Below are positions 34,836-47,487 of a DNA stretch of 64,000 nt, one piece after another. The stretch is from Larix kaempferi (lineage: Eukaryota; Streptophyta; Pinopsida; Pinales; Pinaceae), in NCBI GenBank assembly GCA_027924585.1, contig BSBM01000106.1, forward strand, positions 37,277,501 to 37,341,500, written 5' to 3'. The stretch's first letter is position 1, and each line of letters opens with the position of its first letter. Position numbers and translations under genes: made by a program. Below the pieces are notes generated by a model. That model searched no databases. It saw only the letters and a list, made by a program, of their open reading frames with translations, and was not told the DNA's origin.

Positions 34836-36226
34836 TGTAATGTACCCACCCTTGGACCCAATGCAAGGAAGGGAACATGCTACCAATCTACGGGGCTTTT
34901 TATAAAACTTAGCCCATTCATTAGATGTATACAGTTAAAAACAAAAGTGTGCAGATGTAAATCAAACAAATATGCACAGCGGAAATAAATTCATCCACAC
35001 ACATATTTTCATATGCACTAAATATATCCATAACAGTCATCAATTAATTAAAACAATGCAGAAGTAAATACACATAAGAGAATATACTCATCTCACTATA
35101 ATGCAGTCCCAAACAACTAGCTATGTCGCCGCAACGTTCCTCCCAACCATAGGCCAGTTGTGTTCATCAATCTCTCAACACAAATGCCACCCCTGAGCTG
35201 GGCATGATTCTTACAAGGAATAGGGGACATTCAAGCTCACACACAGCCAATTAATCATTTCATCTGAGCCAAGCCAGTCCACAGCTGGGTTTATCAGGCT
35301 ACATTTGAACCATGGATGCTTATTCTCAAGCTCAAGCCAAAGCAATAGATACCCATAACCCATACCCCAACATACTCTTTTCTCACATAGCAAGCACAAC
35401 ATTGGGCATAGATACAAATTTTAAACAATGAGATTTACAAATAAGATGGCCATGGGTTTTCCCAAAAACGTTCCCAACCCAAAACGGATTGTGGGATGGG
35501 GTAAACAACCACAGGGAGGAAAAATGATTTCTTCCCCAAATATCTCATCCTTCAACAGCCCAAAACGGTCTCTATTGAACCCCCGTTCGATTTCCCCTTC
35601 TTCCCCATTGGTATGCAACACAAAAACGCCCTTCTCCCAGCTGAGGATCAAGGAAAACCATAAAAACATGGCTGGAAAACGCCCAGGTAGCTCCCAACTC
35701 GCGAGGGAGAGGAACTGGTTGATGGGTAATGGATTGGGGAGCAATTCATGGCTCTTTTTCTTTCCCAAGAAGACAAACACGATTTTCCATGAAGGGTGGC
35801 TTACCCATACCCAAATTTGGATAGCCATACCTCTCCATTCCCAAGGCATTAACTACCTCAACCAACTCTTGGGAGAAATCAATGGTTGGGTACAAAAGTC
35901 AACATGGGTAGTTGAGGGTTTGATGGGTTCTCTCATTGACACTTGGCTTGACTTGAGTGGCTCAAGGGTTTGAATGTTTTCCCTCCCAATTCCTGGTAAA
36001 ATCATGCCCCCATCTCTTTGTTGCATTGCATAGCTAGTTGTGGGTATTTTTATTAAAATGCATATTACATGATATTGAAGTTCCAATGTGCCTGGCTAGC
36101 ATGCAAACCATATGCATCAATAAAATCGATGGTGGGGCCTTGGCCTTGAGCTCCTCACCATGATTTCATAACAATATTACATCAATTACATTTGAATGCA
36201 ATGGGGTCAATAATGGGGACGTTACA
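34836..36226 (-). repeat. Left (3') LTR of the nested element
   Basis: On the plus strand TGTAATGTACCC to GGGACGTTACA. Overlapping frames at 35421-35849 (minus) and 35428-35973 (plus) are open in both LTR copies because the copies are nearly identical. They carry no known domain. Confidence 0.92.
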
Positions 36227-36240
36227 TTCCCCTCCCCTTG
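36227..36240 (-). promoter_or_regulatory. Polypurine tract of the nested element
   Basis: On the plus strand TTCCCCTCCCCTTG follows the LTR; on the minus strand this is CAAGGGGAGGGGAA directly before TGTAACGTCCCC. Confidence 0.75.
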
Positions 36241-37639
36241 GACTAACACCGTCCTCGGTGTTCCAATACTTAGGAGTAAATACCCACTATACATATGCCT
36301 CAAAATTCACAACTGGGGGCAGGCCTGTCCTGTGTTTCATCTCTTTACTTTGAACTTTCAGGATCAAGTCCTTTGGCTTCCTCAAGCTGCTCCCACTAGC
36401 TTTGGTCTTCCAGCTCTGCAGGTGGGAATTTCTCCAGAGCAATCCCTTTCCTTTATTCACCTTCCAGCTGATCTACAAGTCTGGAATTTCATGGATGCCA
36501 TCTTTCTTGTTGTCCCGGCAACTATCTGAGGAAGACTTCCAACCAAAACAAATAGCTTTTGGCCTGTTGCCATGATCAATGTGCACAACTAGCTCTCACT
36601 TTTCTCACTAGCAATCATTTGGCTAGTAACAGCTGCAACAATGGCTTTCAATGTCTCTCCTGTGAGACTTAGCATGGCAATTCCTGTTAGGACAAGCATA
36701 TCACAATATTAAAATTAGTCAATTATTTTTCCAATTCACATGGAACGTCCATGCTTTACTCATGAGACTTCCACACATTTCATGCTTTCCCAATATACAC
36801 ATGAACTCATTCATGTTCATCCTTTCACAAGAAAATAACTATTTAAGCATCCACAATTCATTTCAGGCAATTAAACACAATTTGTTTTCATTTATGACAT
36901 GCACTCAACAATCTTTTGTTTCTAAGATGCATCAGTCAAAAGGAAAGAGAAGAGTAAGAGTTTCCCCCTCTTAGTCTTGTTCCAATCCGGAGTCACACCA
37001 TCACTTGTGTTTTTATGCTCCTTAGCCTCTTTCACTTCAATGTGAATGCTTGACTTGCCCTTTCTTGGCTATGACACTTTAGTGTCTAAGGTCTGTCTAA
37101 TTCCTTTCAACTAGGGAACCCTTCCCCATTGTTGCTTACAGAACCTTTGGCTGCTAGGACCCACACAGTTCCACTAGCACCATCTTTCATTACCGCTCAT
37201 ACTGAGCTCTCTTTAGGATGGTCACATGTCCGCATGCATCCTCCAGACGCTTTCATAGTCCTTGCTTCCAGCAATACCTACACTCAAACATTGAGTCAAT
37301 TCACATGTTTAGTGTATTTTCATAGGGTTTATATCCAGATGAGAATTTAAGAAATCATAATTAAATCATATACACATGTATATTCATAAGCAAGAGTTGC
37401 AAGATAACCAAATACTTATCTATATTGGATGTCTTCACTTTACTCCACAGGATCCCTCTTTGCTTTCCAAGCATTGAATTTCCCGTGGATACAACAATGA
37501 ATGTTGGGCTAGCACGCAGGCTACTCCACAACCATTCGAATAGCTATGCCATGCCAGTACGCCAACTGGTTTTATCAATCAATTAAGGAATGTTTGGCCA
37601 GCATGACGGCTGCTCCATAACATCAAGTGTTTAATGTTC

Positions 37640-37890
37640 CCACCAACTATTCTCTGAGTTTATCGAGCATCAGTTACTCTCTGGACTTACCAGGAATTTT
37701 ATAGTGCACAACCAGTTACTCTCCGGTTTTATCAAGGATTTTATAGTGCACAACGAGTTACTCTCTGGTTTTACCAAGAATTTTTATAGCGCCCAACCAG
37801 TTACTCTCTGGCTTTGCCAAGCATTTATAGCTCCAACCAGTTACTCTTTGGGTTTACCAAGAATTTATAGTTCTTTCAGGGTCCTTGCTT
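37640..37890. repeat. Imperfect tandem repeat, about 50 bp
   Basis: Five copies of CAGTTACTCTCTGG with TTTACCAAGAATTT and TATAG, spaced about 48-55 bp. It is an older relative of the array at 38.1 kb. Confidence 0.75.
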
Positions 37891-38106
37891 CCTGCAATGG
37901 CCAAGGTTTCCAACAAGGAAACAATAGTGTATCAGCTTAGCTGTTAGAAGACTTATACCTAAAATATTCATTATTCCAAACAAGAAATAAATTGAAATGA
38001 CTACTTATCTGTATTGTGCGTTTCCCCGCTACTCCACATGTTTCCTTCTCTGCTTTACAAGCCTTGGATCACCTGTGGGGTGGATGCTTGGCCAGCACGC
38101 CTTCTA

Positions 38107-38800
38107 CTCCACAACCTCATCCGAATAGGCAATGCCAAGCCAGTGCGCCGACTGGGTTTATCAGGCATTCCAAAAATCAGTATGCTAAGCCAGTATGCCG
38201 ACTGGGTTTATCAAGCATTTCAAAAATCAGTATGCTAAGCCAGTATGCTGACTGGGTTTATCAAGCATTTCAAAAATCAGTATGCTAAGCCAGTACGCCG
38301 ACTAGGTTTATCAAGCATTTCAAAAATCAGTATGCTAAGCCAGTACGCCGACTGGGTTTATCAAGCATTTCAAAAATCAGTATGCTAAGCCAGTACGCCG
38401 ACTGGGTTGATCAAGCGTTTCAAAAATCAATATGCTAAGCCAGTACGCCAACTGGGTTTATCAAGCATTTCAAAAATCAGTATGCTAAGCCAGTACGTCG
38501 ACTGGGTTTATCAAGCATTTCAAAAATCAGTATGCTAAGCCAGTACGCCGACTGGGTTTATCAAGCATACGACAATCATTTCCAAGCCAGTTCTCCGACT
38601 GGGTTTGTCAGGAAATAACACCCAAATAACCAATACCTCCACAACATGCAATAAGCAATGCCAAGCCAGTACACCGACTGGGTTTGTCAGGAATCAATCT
38701 AACAACATGCCAAGCCAGTACACTGATTGGGTTTATCAAGCATCCAACAACCATTGCCAAGCCAATACATCGACTAGGTTTATCAGGCAATATGAATAAC
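38107..38800. repeat. 50-bp tandem array (GCCGACTGGGTTTATC)
   Basis: About nine regular copies of a 50-bp unit with ATGCTAAGCCAGTACGCCGA and GGGTTTATCAAGCATTTC, from 38128 to 38580, then four irregular ones to about 38780. One unit-like motif (AGCCAAGCCAGT through GGGTTTATCAGG) also stands in each LTR (35271 and 42785), so the array may derive from it. Confidence 0.92.
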
Positions 38801-41800
38801 ATAACATGATTACGTGGCTCCTTCTCTTATGCAACCAATGGTTCCTTCCAGGAACTCCATAGGTGACTCACTTGACTGCAGGCTATCATGGCCCCACAAT
38901 ACCCACTCACAATACACAAGGATGATACCCCTTTTCTGCAACACAACTCCTCGGGTCTATCCACCTCTTATAGTGTCCTTTAGTGTGAGCGTAGAAAGGT
39001 TACCACTGCCCATACAGTCCTCTTGAGCACCCTTGCTTCACTTTGCCTCTTAATCATGCAACACCAAGTTGCATTTGTGTAAGCTGTTAGCACAAGAAGG
39101 ATAAGTAGGCTCATCAGTATTGCTGCTCAAAAATCGTAATCATATTTCATATCAATCACTATCAAGTATTGAAACACTAGGAATGTGTCTATTCCCTTAG
39201 GATGTAGTCAATATTGAAACCCTAACATAACCCATCACCCGAAAGGTATGCATCCCTTTCCGATGTGAGCCATGTAGGCCTTAGTCACACTCAAGCAGTC
39301 TAAAACAATAATGAAATAATAAAACATGCTCTGCATATTAAATCTAATAACCAGACATGTATATCCTTAGTTAGGGTTACCGAATACTCATTCATTTCAC
39401 AAATGTATATTTTCTTCATTTGCGAAGAATGGGGGCTCCCTTCTCTGAGTCAACAGTCCTTCGGTTTTCCACCCAAATCTTTTCTCATGCCATAACCCAC
39501 ACATGCCTTCTTGGCATAATTTACTGTCTCACTCACATGCTTTACCAACATGCAGTTCAGCTGAGACATTATCAACATTTACAATGGCGTTTCACCCGAA
39601 ACCCATTTCCAAAGCATGGGATCCTTCCCATCTAGTTTGGCTTCTGTAGGCCATCACACATGGTCTTCTTGCAATGTGTCATCCTGACACACTTTATCAA
39701 ATAGCCAAACAGTCAGCAACATTTAGAAATAAGCTTCTAATATGATTGTTTCATGACCAATCAATAGCATTAATAATTAAATTCAATATGAATTTACAAT
39801 TCTATCTCCTACAGAAATTGATTTGCTTAGCAATGAGGCTCTCCTCATATTGTTTGGCTCTTGTAAGTGGTATCACTCTGCCCATTATGGTTTCACCCTT
39901 GCTACCATACATGAACATCCACCTACAACATATCCTCCTGACACAATTCTATATAAGCCAAACAATCATTAGCAATTATAAGCAAATTCTCAAATCTGAA
40001 ATTTGTAAATCTGTTTTCCTACGGAAATTAGATTTGCAACTATGAGACTATTCTCATAAACTTAAACCAGACAATTTTCAGATTTGTTTCATGCATAAAT
40101 TTACAACCATGAGAACCTTCTCATAACCTTTGGCTTCTGCACATGGTAGATCTCGGTCTTTACTATGGACTTATCCTCATTGCCATATGCAAGAATTTTC
40201 TACCTGAAAATTCATATTCCATGCAGCTCTATCCTTCCAACAGAGTGCTCTGGTAGCCCATCACATGTCTACCTTCTTCATGCAGTCCTTCTCCTGCATT
40301 CATAGCAGCTTATGGAATGGTCTCAGGATTAACAATAGTCCACCATTTCATCTATTATCTAACTGCATTGAAACGTATATATGTCACACCCATGCATTCA
40401 CACAATGCATTTCAACATGTGCACCTACACATGCATGCGTATTTATAACATTTACCGAATATTTCAATGCACATCTCTTCAATGCCATCTTGCATGATTT
40501 CATGAATACTATGCATTCAAACATACTATGGCCTAACCATAATTACTACATACAGTATGCACTACCATGACAGGTCCATAAGTTCTCAGTTGCTTTGGTT
40601 GTTAAACTCACAACCAATATTCACAAATGGCATGATATGAATTCATATGAATGCATTGAGGTTTCTAGAAATTATATGGTGTAAGGCTCCCTGCCTTCAC
40701 CTACCCGCACCTCACCATACTTGGTGGGTTGGCATTCACATTCAGGTACTCAATGCAAACCAAATCACCTTAGTTTAAGCTTAGTTGAAGAGACGCACCA
40801 CATCCTCTTTCAACATTCATGCAATTAAGCACCGTTAACCCTTACCTGCATGGTTGTTATTAATATCGCTTGATGTTACCTGATCAGTCGGCCTCTTACC
40901 AAGGCTACTCAGTCCTTTTGCCAACATCATGATCATGAATTTGTTGCACCATCCTCTCTTCATGAGGTTGGATGCAACAATCATCATCCACATCCTTAGC
41001 CATGCTTCGGTTGTCTTTGGTCCTACAACCAATGTGAACACAACTTATTATTAGCAACCACAATCATTGTCTTAAGTGGCTCATTGCATATGTAAAACCT
41101 CACTATTTTACCAATATGCAATATCATATACATGCAAAAAAAATTTCACATGCACTGTGCAATATGCCATCTAGTACATATTCACTTCATCTATCTATCC
41201 TCTTGCATTTCCAGCATCCCTATGCCATAATTTTTCAGAATATAAATACAATAGAAAGAGAGGAGTTAAGGAATTCTTCCCAATTCCTCATTCCATCATG
41301 GAGTTCCTCATCCACATCATAGCTAATCCTTTCCTTGGCTTCCCTACCAAGCATACAAGCAATCATTAGCTATGATATTATCATGAATTAGCAATTCAAC
41401 ATATACATATGTGCAATCATTCATTCTTTCTATTTTCCAACCATGCAATTCTTATGCTATAAACAGAAATAGTTTAAGGAGAGGCATTTTCCCTTTCATC
41501 TTCCATAATGAATATCACAACCAATTTCTCTTGCTGAGAATTCCACCCTTTATGCAATCTGTGCTCCTCATCCCAAGAGTGCATTTCACACTTTCAATGT
41601 CTGTCTCCGGGGGACAATGGGGGTCAAGGGGGCTTGCTCCCTTGTGTCTGCCACTGAAAGGCAGGTCGAGGGCAGCGCCCTCATTTTTTTTTTTTTGTGT
41701 AAATCCTTCAATTTTGTGCAATCTGACGCACAAGTTCCATGGCATTTTTCAACTTTCGGTGCCTGAAAAATCTCTCTGGAAAATGGCTGAAATTCCTTGT

Positions 41801-41839
41801 TTCGGAGATACTTGTGGAGTTTTTCCGCAATTTTGGAAG
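38801..41839. other. Non-coding middle of the nested element
   Basis: AT-rich, with a few short frames on both strands and none with a recognisable motif. Long stretches recur loosely (CATGAGAC, TCTCATA and GGCTCTTG phrases at 39830, 40040 and 40110), suggesting old duplication. Confidence 0.4.
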
Positions 41840-42110
41840 AGAATTGAAAGTTCCTTCCACAGTTTTGGGAGAGAGTTGAAAATTCCTTCCGCATTTTCGG
41901 AAGAGAATTGGAAATTCCTTCCGCAGTTTCGGAAGAGAATTGGAAATTCCTTCTGCAGTTTCGGAAGACTTTCACCAACTCTTCCACTGTTTTGGAGCAA
42001 TTCGTCGAATTCTCCTGCTGTTTCAGAGCAATTCACTGAATTCTCCCGCTGTTTCAGAGCAACTCGCCGAATCCTCCTGCGGTTGCGGCGAAGACTTCCG
42101 AGTTCTTCCC
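41840..42110. repeat. 32-bp tandem repeat in the element's leader
   Basis: GAATTGGAAATTCCTTCCGC recurs at about 41873, 41905 and 41937 with a 32-bp period, followed by a related CAATTC/GAATTCTCC repeat. On the minus strand this is the leader after the primer site. The period is not a multiple of three. Confidence 0.75.
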
Positions 42111-42338
42111 GAAACAGACTTAAACAATTTTTTTCAAAAACACTTAAAACAATTTTGGATTCTTCTTTTCTTCTTCCTGTGATGACTGTTGCTCAGCAGG
42201 AGGTAACCTTACCTTTGCAAACTACCCAACTTAGCCAGTTTAGGCCTAATGCTGAGACCTGTGGTGATCAGGAAGAGACCTTCCTATATAATTGTAATCA
42301 GATTTGGCCCATAAAGGCCCAATGCTGTAGCCTATGGC

Positions 42339-42351
42339 TCTGATACCAAAA
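42339..42351 (-). promoter_or_regulatory. Primer-binding site (initiator tRNA-Met) of nested element
   Basis: The minus strand reads TGGTATCAGAGCC right after the LTR end and TTT, the standard plant iMet primer site. Confidence 0.85.
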
Positions 42352-43741
42352 TGTAATGTACCCACCCTTGGACCCAATGCAAGGAAGGGAACATGCTACC
42401 AATCTACGGGGATTTTTATAAAACTCAACCCATTCATTAGATGCATACAGTTAAAAACAAAAGTGTGCAGATGTAAATCAAACAAATATGCACAGCGAAA
42501 ATAAATTCATCCACACACATATTTTCATATGCACTCAATATATCCACAACAGTCATCAATTAATTAAAACAATGCATAAGTAAATACACATAAGAGAATA
42601 TACTCATCTCACTATAATGCGGTCCCAAACAACTAGCTATGTCGCCGCAACGTTCCTCCCAACCATAGGCCAGTTGTGTTCATCAATCTCTCAACACAAA
42701 TTCCACCCCCGAGTTGGGCGTGATTCTTACAAGGAACAGGGGACATTCAAGCTCACACACAGCCAATTAATCATTTCATCTGAGCCAAGCCAGTCCACAG
42801 CTGGGTTTATTAGGCTACATTTGAACCATGGATGCTTATTCTCAAGCTCAAGCCAAAGCAATAGATACCCATAACCCATACCCCAACATACTCTTTTCTC
42901 ACATAGCAAGCACAACATTGGGCATAGATACACATTTTAAACAATGGGATTTACGAATAAGATGGCCATGGGTTTTGCCAAAAACGTTCCCAACCCAAAA
43001 CGGATTGTGGTATGGGGCAAACAACCACAGGGAGGAAAAATGATTTCTTCCCCAAATATCTCAACCTTCAACAACCCAAAATGGTCTCTATTGAACCCCC
43101 GTTCGATTTCCCCTTCTTCCCCACTGGTATGCAACACAAAAATGCCCTTCTCCCAGCTGAGGATCAAGGAAAACCATAAAAACATGGCTGGAAAACGCCC
43201 AGGTAGCTCCCAACTCATGAGGGAGAGGAACTGGTTGATGGGTAATGGATTGGGGAGCAATTCATGGCTCTTTTTCTTGCCCAAGAAGACAAACACGATT
43301 TTCCATGAAGGGTGGCTTGCCCATACCCGAATTTGGATAGCCATACCTCTCCATTCCCAAGGCATTAACTACCTCAACCAACTCTTGGGAGAAATCAATG
43401 GTTGGGTACAAAAGTCAACATGGGTAGTTGAGGGTTTGATGGATTATCTCATTGACACTTGGCTTGACTTGAGTGGCTCAAGGGTTTGAATGTTTTCCCT
43501 CCCAATTCCTTGTAAAATCATGCCCCCATCTCTTTGTTGCATTGCATAGCTAGTTGTGGGTATTTTTATTAAAATGCATTTTACATGATATTGAAGTTTC
43601 GATGTGCCTGGCTAGCACGCAAACCATATGCATCAATAAATCGATGGCGGGGTTTTTGCCTTGAGCTCCTCACCATGATTTCATAACAATATTACATCAA
43701 TTACATTTGAATGCAATGGGCTCAATAATGGGGACGTTACA
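42352..43741 (-). repeat. Right (5') LTR of the nested element
   Basis: 1390 bp, nearly identical to the left LTR with scattered substitutions. Confidence 0.92.
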
Positions 43742-44261
43742 TACTTTCATTCTGATAATACATGCTGGCAGTTTCTTAATTCTGGAGTTGTAGACTTTCA
43801 TTTTGAAGATCCAACTCTGCTCAGTGGAGGAAGGGCCCTCTTCCCTGAGCATATGTTGATAGTGTCGATTGTAGTTGTGTAGATTTGTTTATCATTTAGT
43901 TCATGCTTTCATTCATTAGATTTATCATAGATGTTCTCTTGTTAATTCATTTTGATAGATCGTTGGCCAACACAGCATTTCTTTTAGATTTATGTAACTA
44001 GATCTTTCTTCCTAATAGTTTATTTTGTTATTAGTTTTACAGTATGGTTTTATGAATATGTTTAGGTTTGATGTCTTTTCAAGAAGGTGTGATCTAGTTT
44101 ACAAAGAGTTTCGATTTCATACCAATAGATAACAGTGTCAGGTAGAAATTGTGCTTGCATAGATCTTGCACGATAGCTTTGAAATAAAAGACTTCCTCGG
44201 GTTGACAATTTACGTTTTGGTAGTTTCAGCTATTTATTTAATTAGACAATTAATCCAACCA
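43742..44261 (+). repeat. 3' LTR of the outer element, second part
   Basis: Resumes after the target duplication TACTT and ends TAATCCAACCA, matching 26601-27118. Confidence 0.88.
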
Positions 44262-44442
44262 GGCTTTATATCACTATGTTGTGTCTGTGTATGCTCAGTT
44301 CTCGGTTTAATAGTCTTTATGTTAGGAAGTTTTGGTTGATCTTTAGGATGTTTTGGCTACAAGTTACAGCTTCTCTAAGTCGAGCTTTTGGCTATGGGTA
44401 GAATAATCATACTAAATCTGTCTTTCTTTGTAAGGCCTGCGA
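44262..44442 (+). repeat. 180-bp direct repeat, right copy
   Basis: Begins directly after the 3' LTR (CTTTATATCACTATG) and ends GTAAGGCCTG, parallel to 25273-25452. Confidence 0.85.
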
Positions 44443-44464
44443 GCTTGGTTTCACAGAAGATACA

Positions 44465-45135
44465 GAGAAAGTTTGAAAAGTGTGTTTTTCTATTCGAATA
44501 ATGTGTTTTTTAACTACTTATGAACCTTAAAATTGCAGTTTTTTGTTAATGTTGATATCTAGTATTCCATGGTGACACGTGGAACGCTCAGATTGTGACA
44601 TGTGGTATATTTGATTTTTAAAATTAGTTTAAAGATTGTATAAACGAATATCAAGGATATTAATGGTACCATTTCAATATAAACATATGGATTTAACTTA
44701 TATAACTTTTTGGAATAGGTAATAATACCATTCTATATAAAAAAGTAATATAGCAGCATTATATTAATACTATTCTACTTTTTTTAAATAGAAACATTTT
44801 TTCTTTTTGTTTTTTTTAAATAGAAAAATTCTTTGTTTTTATTTTTATTTTTAAATAGAAACATTTTATTTTTATTTTTAAATAGAAACATTCTTTCCTT
44901 TTGTTTTTTGTTTTTAAATAGAAGCATTCTTTGTTTTTCTTTTTTTAAATAGAATGAAATATCATAAAAATAATGAAAAATGTTTTTAGTTATTATATTT
45001 TTTTAATTAAATCCCTTCATGCTAGAAGGGTGGTATGAATATATAACCTTCAACCTGAAATTAAGTTCAACCCTTCAAATTTGATCCCTGTGTGCCACTA
45101 GTTTTCTTGTTTATTGAAAGGATTGTTTTTTTCAA
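44465..45135. repeat. Mosaic of segments shared with 12.1 and 23.1-23.6 kb
   Basis: 44470-44540 matches 12072-12140, then 44545-44700 matches 23085-23240. An array of TTTTTAAATAGAAACATTCT units (44770-44960) is the reverse of sequence near 23250-23290, and 45090-45130 is the reverse of 23569-23612. The junctions suggest a rearranged or deleted copy of one larger repeat. Confidence 0.65.
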
Positions 45136-45654
45136 GCAAAAAAAAAGAAACTTTGTATTATATACTAGTAAAAAGGATTACATCCATCTTCTTTTCACAT
45201 TGCAGTTCTGAGACACAAACTGCCATATAGAGAAATTCCCATGTCTACTATCAACCTTGGAGACTGAACATAAAGCCTTACTGTTTGACATCAAAACAAT
45301 CGGCACAGAAAAGACCTAGCTAGGTTGATAGACAAACTTGAAGGATTGCAACAAAATATAAATTGTTTGGGCTAAGATCACATCAAACAATATCCGAAGG
45401 AACATCCATCTCACTCTGAACACTATGCCCCATATGTTCTCATTGTGCCTTAACTGCTGCAAGGCCCTTCTTGTTTATTCTAATTTTTTCTCCTGCCCAT
45501 TTTTGCCTTGGTGATCATGCCCATATGATGCTATTTACATCGATCATCATATTTTATTATACACCAACAACCCATTGTTGCTTTCTATCTATGCATTTTT
45601 TGAACAAGACCTTCAGATCCTTTGATGCTCTTGTTGGCTTCCACCATTGCACCT
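45136..45654. other. Unassigned, with an 80-bp shared segment
   Basis: Nothing coding. Positions 45330-45395 (GGTTGATAGACA to AGATCACATCAAAC) match 12671-12740. Confidence 0.45.
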
Positions 45655-47069
45655 CTATTTGTAAGACCCAATAGTACTAGCATTTGAATCCTGATAAATA
45701 TTACCAATCGCCCTACCCAACCATATTGCACAATCTGGCTCTGGTGATTGGACAATGACCATTTGACCCTTTACAACATCCACTCTTGGAATGAATTCAT
45801 CTCTAGGCTTGTTCCATATGGGTCCAACATAGAAATACTGCAAAGTAGGAACATTTTCCTTCAAATAGGAATCCATAATTTCATGTTCAGATCTTTTAGG
45901 TTCACTACTATGAATATCATGGCTTGTCGATGGCCAAAAGTTAGTTGATGACTGATCAAAACTCTCGAAGGTATTGTCCAAATATTTATATACAACCTCC
46001 CAATAATTTAACTTGGGATGCCAAAAAATTTCACCTCCCTTCTCAATCCCTCGATTCCAGAATGAAATATATGTTTCTATTCATTTTTTTATTTCGTTAA
46101 TGTACGAAGGTATTTTTGATTGCATATTTAATAACCTATGCTGTCCCACCTGCAAGTCTACGATACCATCTAGAAATGACTGCCAGAGATGAAATTTAAA
46201 AACTGACATTTTTTGATATCGATGATCTTGGCATTTCCATCCAAAAGGTGGGGTTTCACAAAACTCTTAAAATCGTAAAGTTCATCAATTAGATAATGGA
46301 AATAGAAATTTTGATCTTCACATGTCCTATACATATCCATAATTTCCAAGAATGAAAATATATCCTTGCGCATTAGCTTTACTGATAACCTGCCATAAGT
46401 TCCATCTATGTCTTCATGGGTGTGTCCGAATGGGAGGAATCCAACTTCAACTTCAAATTCGTTTTGTTATTGCCTAAACAATTACCTATTTGCAGCAACA
46501 ATATGGGTGGTAGTTTTCTATTTGGCATGCATTAATTAGTACTATCAACACATAATACATCATCTTGCATTACATCTTGTCTGTATATCAAACACTTTTC
46601 ATATGACTCTGATTGCAATAGAGCATCATGCAATTGGTGCTTAGATGGTTCTCCTTTGTAGATCAAATCACCATATCTATCAACCATTGGTTCTTCAAGA
46701 CACTTCAAGCATTTAGCCATGGATGTCACAGTGAAATTCGATCCCATCTCTAAAAATGAGAATATGAAATGGCCAAAACCCCCAGTCTTGTTCCCATGAG
46801 TCAACATTCCAGTCAATGATATGGGAAGATTCATAGCATTACTAAAATCTTTTTCCTTCTTACCCATCCTTGGAATGGAAGTCTTTGACTTATCCATTTT
46901 GTCATGAACAATACTTAGAAAAGTCTTTGGATTTTTTGTGAAGCTAATCCATGAGAATAATATACTTGGAAACAACTTGCGATATATTTATTATGAGCTG
47001 ATTGATTTCCTCGCAACTTTTCCACCTCAGCTGGATCAGTGGTCCCCTTAAGCCTATCCTGTATTGTAA
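45655..47069 (-). pseudogene. DUF7869-like transposase gene, 3' part
   Basis: On the minus strand, in order: LKGTTDPAEVEKL near 47040, then a frameshift, IVHDKMDKSKTSIPRMGKK near 46900, LPISLTGMLTHGNKTGGFGH, LLLQIGNCLGNNKTN near 46490, VGFLPFGHTHEDIDGTYGRL near 46420, and a C-terminal part with PDCAIWLGRAIGN. The spaced HDKMD, LQ-N-GNNK and GHTHEDID motifs are those I know from DUF7869 proteins of plants, fungi and invertebrates, which look like DDE-type transposases or relatives. Catalytic assignment is inference. Stops and frameshifts make it a pseudogene. The upstream part continues beyond the inserted gypsy element. Confidence 0.72.
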
Positions 47070-47074
47070 TTCAC

Positions 47075-47458
47075 TGTGATGAACCTGCAATAATTAATTA
47101 ATGCAAATACACAAGATATCAGAAGTAACAGAATAGAATCACTTTTATATTGATCACGGGCCACTTCGAGGGGGCAACCTCCTTTGAGCAAGCTCAATAC
47201 AATTAACTTCACGGTCCTTCAATGACCTCCACACACACTTATATACTAAGTCTATGCCCAATACTATGACTCAAAACCATGGGACATATAATACTACGGG
47301 ACGACTTACAAAGCATATGCGTCCAATACTATGGGTCAATACTATGGGATAATATAAACTACGGATCAACAAATACTACGGGACGACTTACAAAGCATAT
47401 GCGTCCAACAACAATATACTAACATAGTAAAGAGAAGGGTTAACATGGGTTCCTAACA
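47075..47458 (-). repeat. Left (3') LTR of gypsy element 2
   Basis: 384 bp. TATATAAG on the minus strand (47238-47245) is the likely TATA box. A segment with ACTACGGGACGACTTAC is duplicated inside the LTR. Confidence 0.95.
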
Positions 47459-47487
47459 TCCCCTCTCCCTTAGAAAAAGCTTTGTCC

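Larger units (their letters stand above)
34836..43741 (-). mobile_element. Nested minus-strand non-autonomous LTR element
   Basis: LTRs at 34836-36226 and 42352-43741 (1391 and 1390 bp) with a perfect target duplication TACTT (34831-34835 and 43742-43746). The empty site is visible in the other LTR of the host element at 26605. On the minus strand a primer site complementary to initiator tRNA-Met (TGGTATCAGAGCC) adjoins the right LTR, and the tract AAGGGGAGGGGAA adjoins the left, so it reads right to left. The 6.1-kb middle holds only tandem repeats and short frames, with no gag or pol. It needs proteins from another element. Confidence 0.92.
25453..44261 (+). mobile_element. Outer non-autonomous LTR element (Athila/Tat-like)
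   Basis: Two related LTRs (25453-27118 and 34049-44261, the latter split by another element) enclose about 6.9 kb of internal DNA with no pol gene. The left LTR is followed by ATTTTGGCACCATTGCCGAGG, close to the junction sequence I know from Athila/Tat gypsy elements. The right LTR is preceded by CAGTTTGGGGGAGA. Long LTRs with a long non-coding middle fit a large retrotransposon derivative moved by proteins from autonomous relatives. The five bases at each outer edge (GCCTG and GGCTT) do not match, so no simple target duplication is seen; a 180-bp repeat flanks it instead. Confidence 0.85.

Noticed and set aside
35421-35973. Conserved 142- and 181-codon ORFs, found again at 42937-43489
   Set aside because: Both copies lie in the two LTRs of one element, overlap on opposite strands, and are alike only because LTRs are copies.
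38107-38600. CRISPR-like array
   Set aside because: The 50-bp units are continuous tandem copies without unique spacers, in plant DNA.
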